Below, piece after piece: positions 5,281-7,356 of a stretch of DNA of 7,356 nucleotides. A program made the position numbers and the translations under genes. Below the pieces are notes generated by a model that was not told the origin of the DNA, searched no databases, and saw only the letters and a list, made by a program, of their open reading frames with translations. Origin of the DNA: Rhodobacterales bacterium (GTDB lineage Bacteria; Pseudomonadota; Alphaproteobacteria; Rhodobacterales; Rhodobacteraceae); NCBI GenBank assembly GCA_025357355.1, contig JANXPK010000667.1, positions 1-7,356 on the forward strand. Reading direction: 5' to 3'. Numbering within the stretch: position 1 is the first letter of the stretch; every line of letters starts with the position of its first letter.

Positions 5281-6648
5281 CTATTGCAGCAAGAGGTCCC
5301 GGACTTCGGCGATGCGGTCAGGCAGCCTGTCGGCTTGGCCGCGGGATTCGACGTTCAGGCGGACAACGGGTTCTGTATTTGACGACCGCAGGTTGAAGCG
5401 CCAGTCGCCGAATTCGAGGCTGAGCCCATCGGTCTCATCAACGGCAGTGGCAAGCGGTTGATACCGGGCGCGGACCCGGGCGATGGCAGCGGCGGGCTGC
5501 GGAAGGCGAAAGTTCATTTCGCCTGATGACGGGAAGGCGGCCTTGCGATGGGCAACAAGGCTCGCAAGGAACTGACCCCGGCGGCTGATCAACTCGGCGA
5601 TCAGAAGCCAGGGGATCATGCCAGAATCGCACCAGACAAAATCACGGAAATAGTGGTGCGCCGACATCTCACCGCCGTAAACGGCCCCCGCGTCGCGCAT
5701 GGCCTGCTTGACAAAGGCGTGACCTGTCCGGGCCTGGACGGCGACACCGCCTGCAGCCGCGACCACGTCCATGGTGTTCCAGACCACGCGGGGGTCATGG
5801 ACGATGCGCGCACCCGGCTCTTTGGCCAGAAAGATGTCGGCTAACAGTCCCACGATATATTCGCCGTCGACGAATGTGCCGGTGTTGTCAAAGAAGAAGC
5901 AGCGGTCAAAGTCGCCGTCCCAGGCTACCCCAAGATCGGCGCCCGCCGCAACTACGGCATTGGCCGTGGCGGGCCGGTTTTCCGGTAGCAGTGGGTTCGG
6001 GATGCCGTGCGGAAAACTGCCGTCGGGCGTGTGGTGCATCCGAACGAAAGTCAATGGCGAGTTGAGGCGGTCAAGTCCGGCCGCGATGGCGTCGAAGGTC
6101 GGCCCGGCGGCACCGTTGCCAGCGTTGACCACGATCTTGAGCGGACGCAGCGCCGCAACATCGACAAAGGACAAGACGGTCGCAACATAGGCGGCGCGGG
6201 CAGGTGTCGCGATATCCAGATGACGCCCGCCGGGCTTTTCCGGGCCAAATTCGTTGCGCTCGGCCAGCGTGCGGATCGCCGCTAGCCCGGTGGCGGCATC
6301 AAGCGGGGCCGAGCCTTGGCGAACCAGTTTCATCCCGTTGTAGTTGATCGGATTGTGCGATGCGGTCACCGTGATGCCGCCGTCAGCCCCAAAATGGGTG
6401 GTGGCATGGTACATTTCCTCGGTCCCCGCAAGACCAAGGTCCAGTACCTCGCACCCTTCAGAAAGCAAGGCCTGGATCACGGCCGCTGTCAGCGTCGCGG
6501 AAGAAGCCCGGCAATCGCGGCCAATCACCACTTTGCGCGCGGGCAAGACCTGGGCAAAGGCGCGACCGACGCGGTAGGCAATGGCCTCGTCAAGCTCAAC
6601 ACCAAGACGGCCCCGAATGTCATAGGCCGTAAAGCAGGTAAGGGGCAT
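5281..6648 (-). CDS. manB: Phosphomannomutase (CpsG/ManB type)
   Basis: This cytosolic alpha-D-phosphohexomutase interconverts mannose-6-phosphate and mannose-1-phosphate, the step before GDP-mannose for surface polysaccharide, LPS and related sugars. From the ATG at 6646-6648 it is 455 residues, the same size as E. coli CpsG (456), and aligns with it throughout: LTCFTAYDIRG at the N-terminus, the phosphoserine loop TVTASHNP (Ser97), the metal-binding DGDFDR (244-249), the sugar-specificity loop GGEMSAHHYFRD (325-336) and the phosphate-binding RSSNTEPVVRLN (421-432). An ATG six codons upstream (6664-6666) is possible, but the inner one has AGGAA eight bases before it and matches the family N-terminus. 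Dual phosphoglucomutase activity cannot be excluded. It starts 30 bp after the coiled-coil gene and is probably cotranscribed with it. Its stop codon nearly touches the tRNA-Leu on the opposite strand. Confidence 0.94.
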   Translation of the reverse strand: MPLTCFTAYDIRGRLGVELDEAIAYRVGRAFAQVLPARKVVIGRDCRASSATLTAAVIQALLSEGCEVLDLGLAGTEEMYHATTHFGADGGITVTASHNPINYNGMKLVRQGSAPLDAATGLAAIRTLAERNEFGPEKPGGRHLDIATPARAAYVATVLSFVDVAALRPLKIVVNAGNGAAGPTFDAIAAGLDRLNSPLTFVRMHHTPDGSFPHGIPNPLLPENRPATANAVVAAGADLGVAWDGDFDRCFFFDNTGTFVDGEYIVGLLADIFLAKEPGARIVHDPRVVWNTMDVVAAAGGVAVQARTGHAFVKQAMRDAGAVYGGEMSAHHYFRDFVWCDSGMIPWLLIAELISRRGQFLASLVAHRKAAFPSSGEMNFRLPQPAAAIARVRARYQPLATAVDETDGLSLEFGDWRFNLRSSNTEPVVRLNVESRGQADRLPDRIAEVRDLLLQ

Positions 6649-6678
6649 TGGGTGGGTTCCTGACATCAGAAATGGGGC

Positions 6679-7356
6679 TCACAAGCTGCCGATCGGGGCG
6701 CCGCCCGGGTCGACATGGTCGCCAGGGCCCGAACCCAATGCGCGCAAACGACGTCTGGCGCTGTGCAAGTCCTGTTCGGCGCGGATACGGCCTTCGGTTT
6801 CGGCGACCAGATCGGCAAGCATTGTTGCGATCGCCGCTTCGATCTGGGTGTTGTCCTGTGCGAACACCGGGCGCGAGGGTGCCGTCGGGATGATCGCTGC
6901 TACAAGCTCGGACTGCTGAAAGATGAGTTGCTCGCGCAGCAGGGCAATCTCTGCGGTTGCATCCTGGTCGAATGCCAACCCGGTTGCAGGCAGGGTTTCG
7001 ACATCAGCGAATTGTAGCTGGTTTTGCGGCAGTGCTGCGCTGACCAGAATCGCTGACAACCGGGACAATTCGGCACGCAGGATGTCTAGTTCGTCGGTCA
7101 TTTCCTCAAGGGTGACGGTGTTGGCGTGGCGTTCGGTCTGCAAACGCAAGGCGGCATCAGTCCCGGACTGGGCGACGGTTTCCACCAAATCCGCCAATTG
7201 GTCGCGCAGAAGCAGAGCTTCAGATGCCAGGGCGTTGGCCGGCCCTGTGTTGTCGGTCGGCAGGTCCACCACCAGGGCATCAAGATCGTGCGACGCGAAG
7301 GACTCCGGTCCGCGTGATTGGCTGAAAGCGAGCAGGTCTTCCCAGATTGGTCGCAA
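6679..7356 (-). CDS. Coiled-coil-rich hypothetical protein, C-terminal part (cut by window edge)
   Basis: I do not recognise this protein. The 225 codons visible run off the right edge; a TTG happens to be the last codon in the window, but the real start is probably outside. The visible part has a short non-coiled segment (PIWEDLLAFSQSRGPESFAS), then three stretches rich in Leu, Glu, Gln and Arg that look like amphipathic helices or coiled coil: about residues 43-105, 134-152 and 169-210. They are separated by linkers containing Pro. No signal peptide or membrane helix is seen in this part. It lies just upstream of manB with a 30-bp gap (12 bp to the alternative manB start), so the two are probably cotranscribed. 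That hints at a link to polysaccharide synthesis or assembly, for example as the tail of a glycosyltransferase or scaffold protein, but there is no motif to prove it. Confidence 0.75.
   Translation of the reverse strand: MRPIWEDLLAFSQSRGPESFASHDLDALVVDLPTDNTGPANALASEALLLRDQLADLVETVAQSGTDAALRLQTERHANTVTLEEMTDELDILRAELSRLSAILVSAALPQNQLQFADVETLPATGLAFDQDATAEIALLREQLIFQQSELVAAIIPTAPSRPVFAQDNTQIEAAIATMLADLVAETEGRIRAEQDLHSARRRLRALGSGPGDHVDPGGAPIGSL

Noticed and set aside
4776..5396. 206-codon plus-strand frame spanning scoA, the promoter region and the tRNA
   Set aside because: It reads straight through the tRNA-Leu gene and antisense to scoA and manB, with no domain; a shadow frame.

Overview
The window looks like ordinary chromosome from a GC-rich alphaproteobacterium, most likely Rhodobacterales (the Rhodobacter/Paracoccus/Roseobacter group). 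The best marker is a periplasmic cytochrome c that closely resembles Rhodobacter cytochrome c2, including its extra loops. The succinyl-CoA:3-ketoacid CoA-transferase pair and the CpsG-type phosphomannomutase fit the same group. This taxonomic call rests on remembered family resemblance; no search was run.

Layout, left to right. Positions 1-100 are the right end of an IS30-family insertion sequence: the last 29 codons of its transposase and the terminal inverted repeat. It joins directly onto the middle of an RND (HAE1-type) efflux permease gene (101-1932, + strand). About the first 450 residues expected for that family are therefore separated or lost, and the remnant should be treated as a pseudogene. 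A 347-bp non-coding region (1933-2279) follows. It is rich in short structured motifs: four tandem 11-bp direct repeats, a CtrA-like half-site and three inverted repeats. It leads into the cytochrome c2 gene cycA (2280-2687, +), which has a good Shine-Dalgarno sequence and a hairpin about 60 bp past its stop.

From 2916 to the right edge every protein gene is on the minus strand. In transcription order these are: the end of a coiled-coil-rich unknown protein (7356-6679, cut by the window edge); phosphomannomutase manB (6648-5281); scoA (5078-4374) and scoB (4374-3730), overlapping by one base; a small YjdJ-type GNAT acetyltransferase (3737-3447), overlapping scoB by 8 bp; and a small unrecognised protein (3263-2916). 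scoAB has its own good promoter in front of scoA. A single tRNA-Leu(UAA) lies on the plus strand between manB and scoA. Its CCA end is one base from the manB stop codon, so the two converge with no room for a terminator between them.

How the genes work together: scoAB activates acetoacetate to acetoacetyl-CoA using succinyl-CoA (ketone-body, polyhydroxybutyrate or leucine catabolism), and the acetyltransferase may be translationally coupled to it. manB supplies mannose-1-phosphate for GDP-mannose and surface polysaccharide. cycA carries electrons from cytochrome bc1 to oxidases or reaction centres. I see no CRISPR array, toxin-antitoxin pair, phage gene or recognisable new multi-gene system. 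The most notable points are the IS30/RND junction, the 11-bp repeat array upstream of cycA, the tRNA/manB end-to-end arrangement, and the unrecognised small protein downstream of the acetyltransferase.
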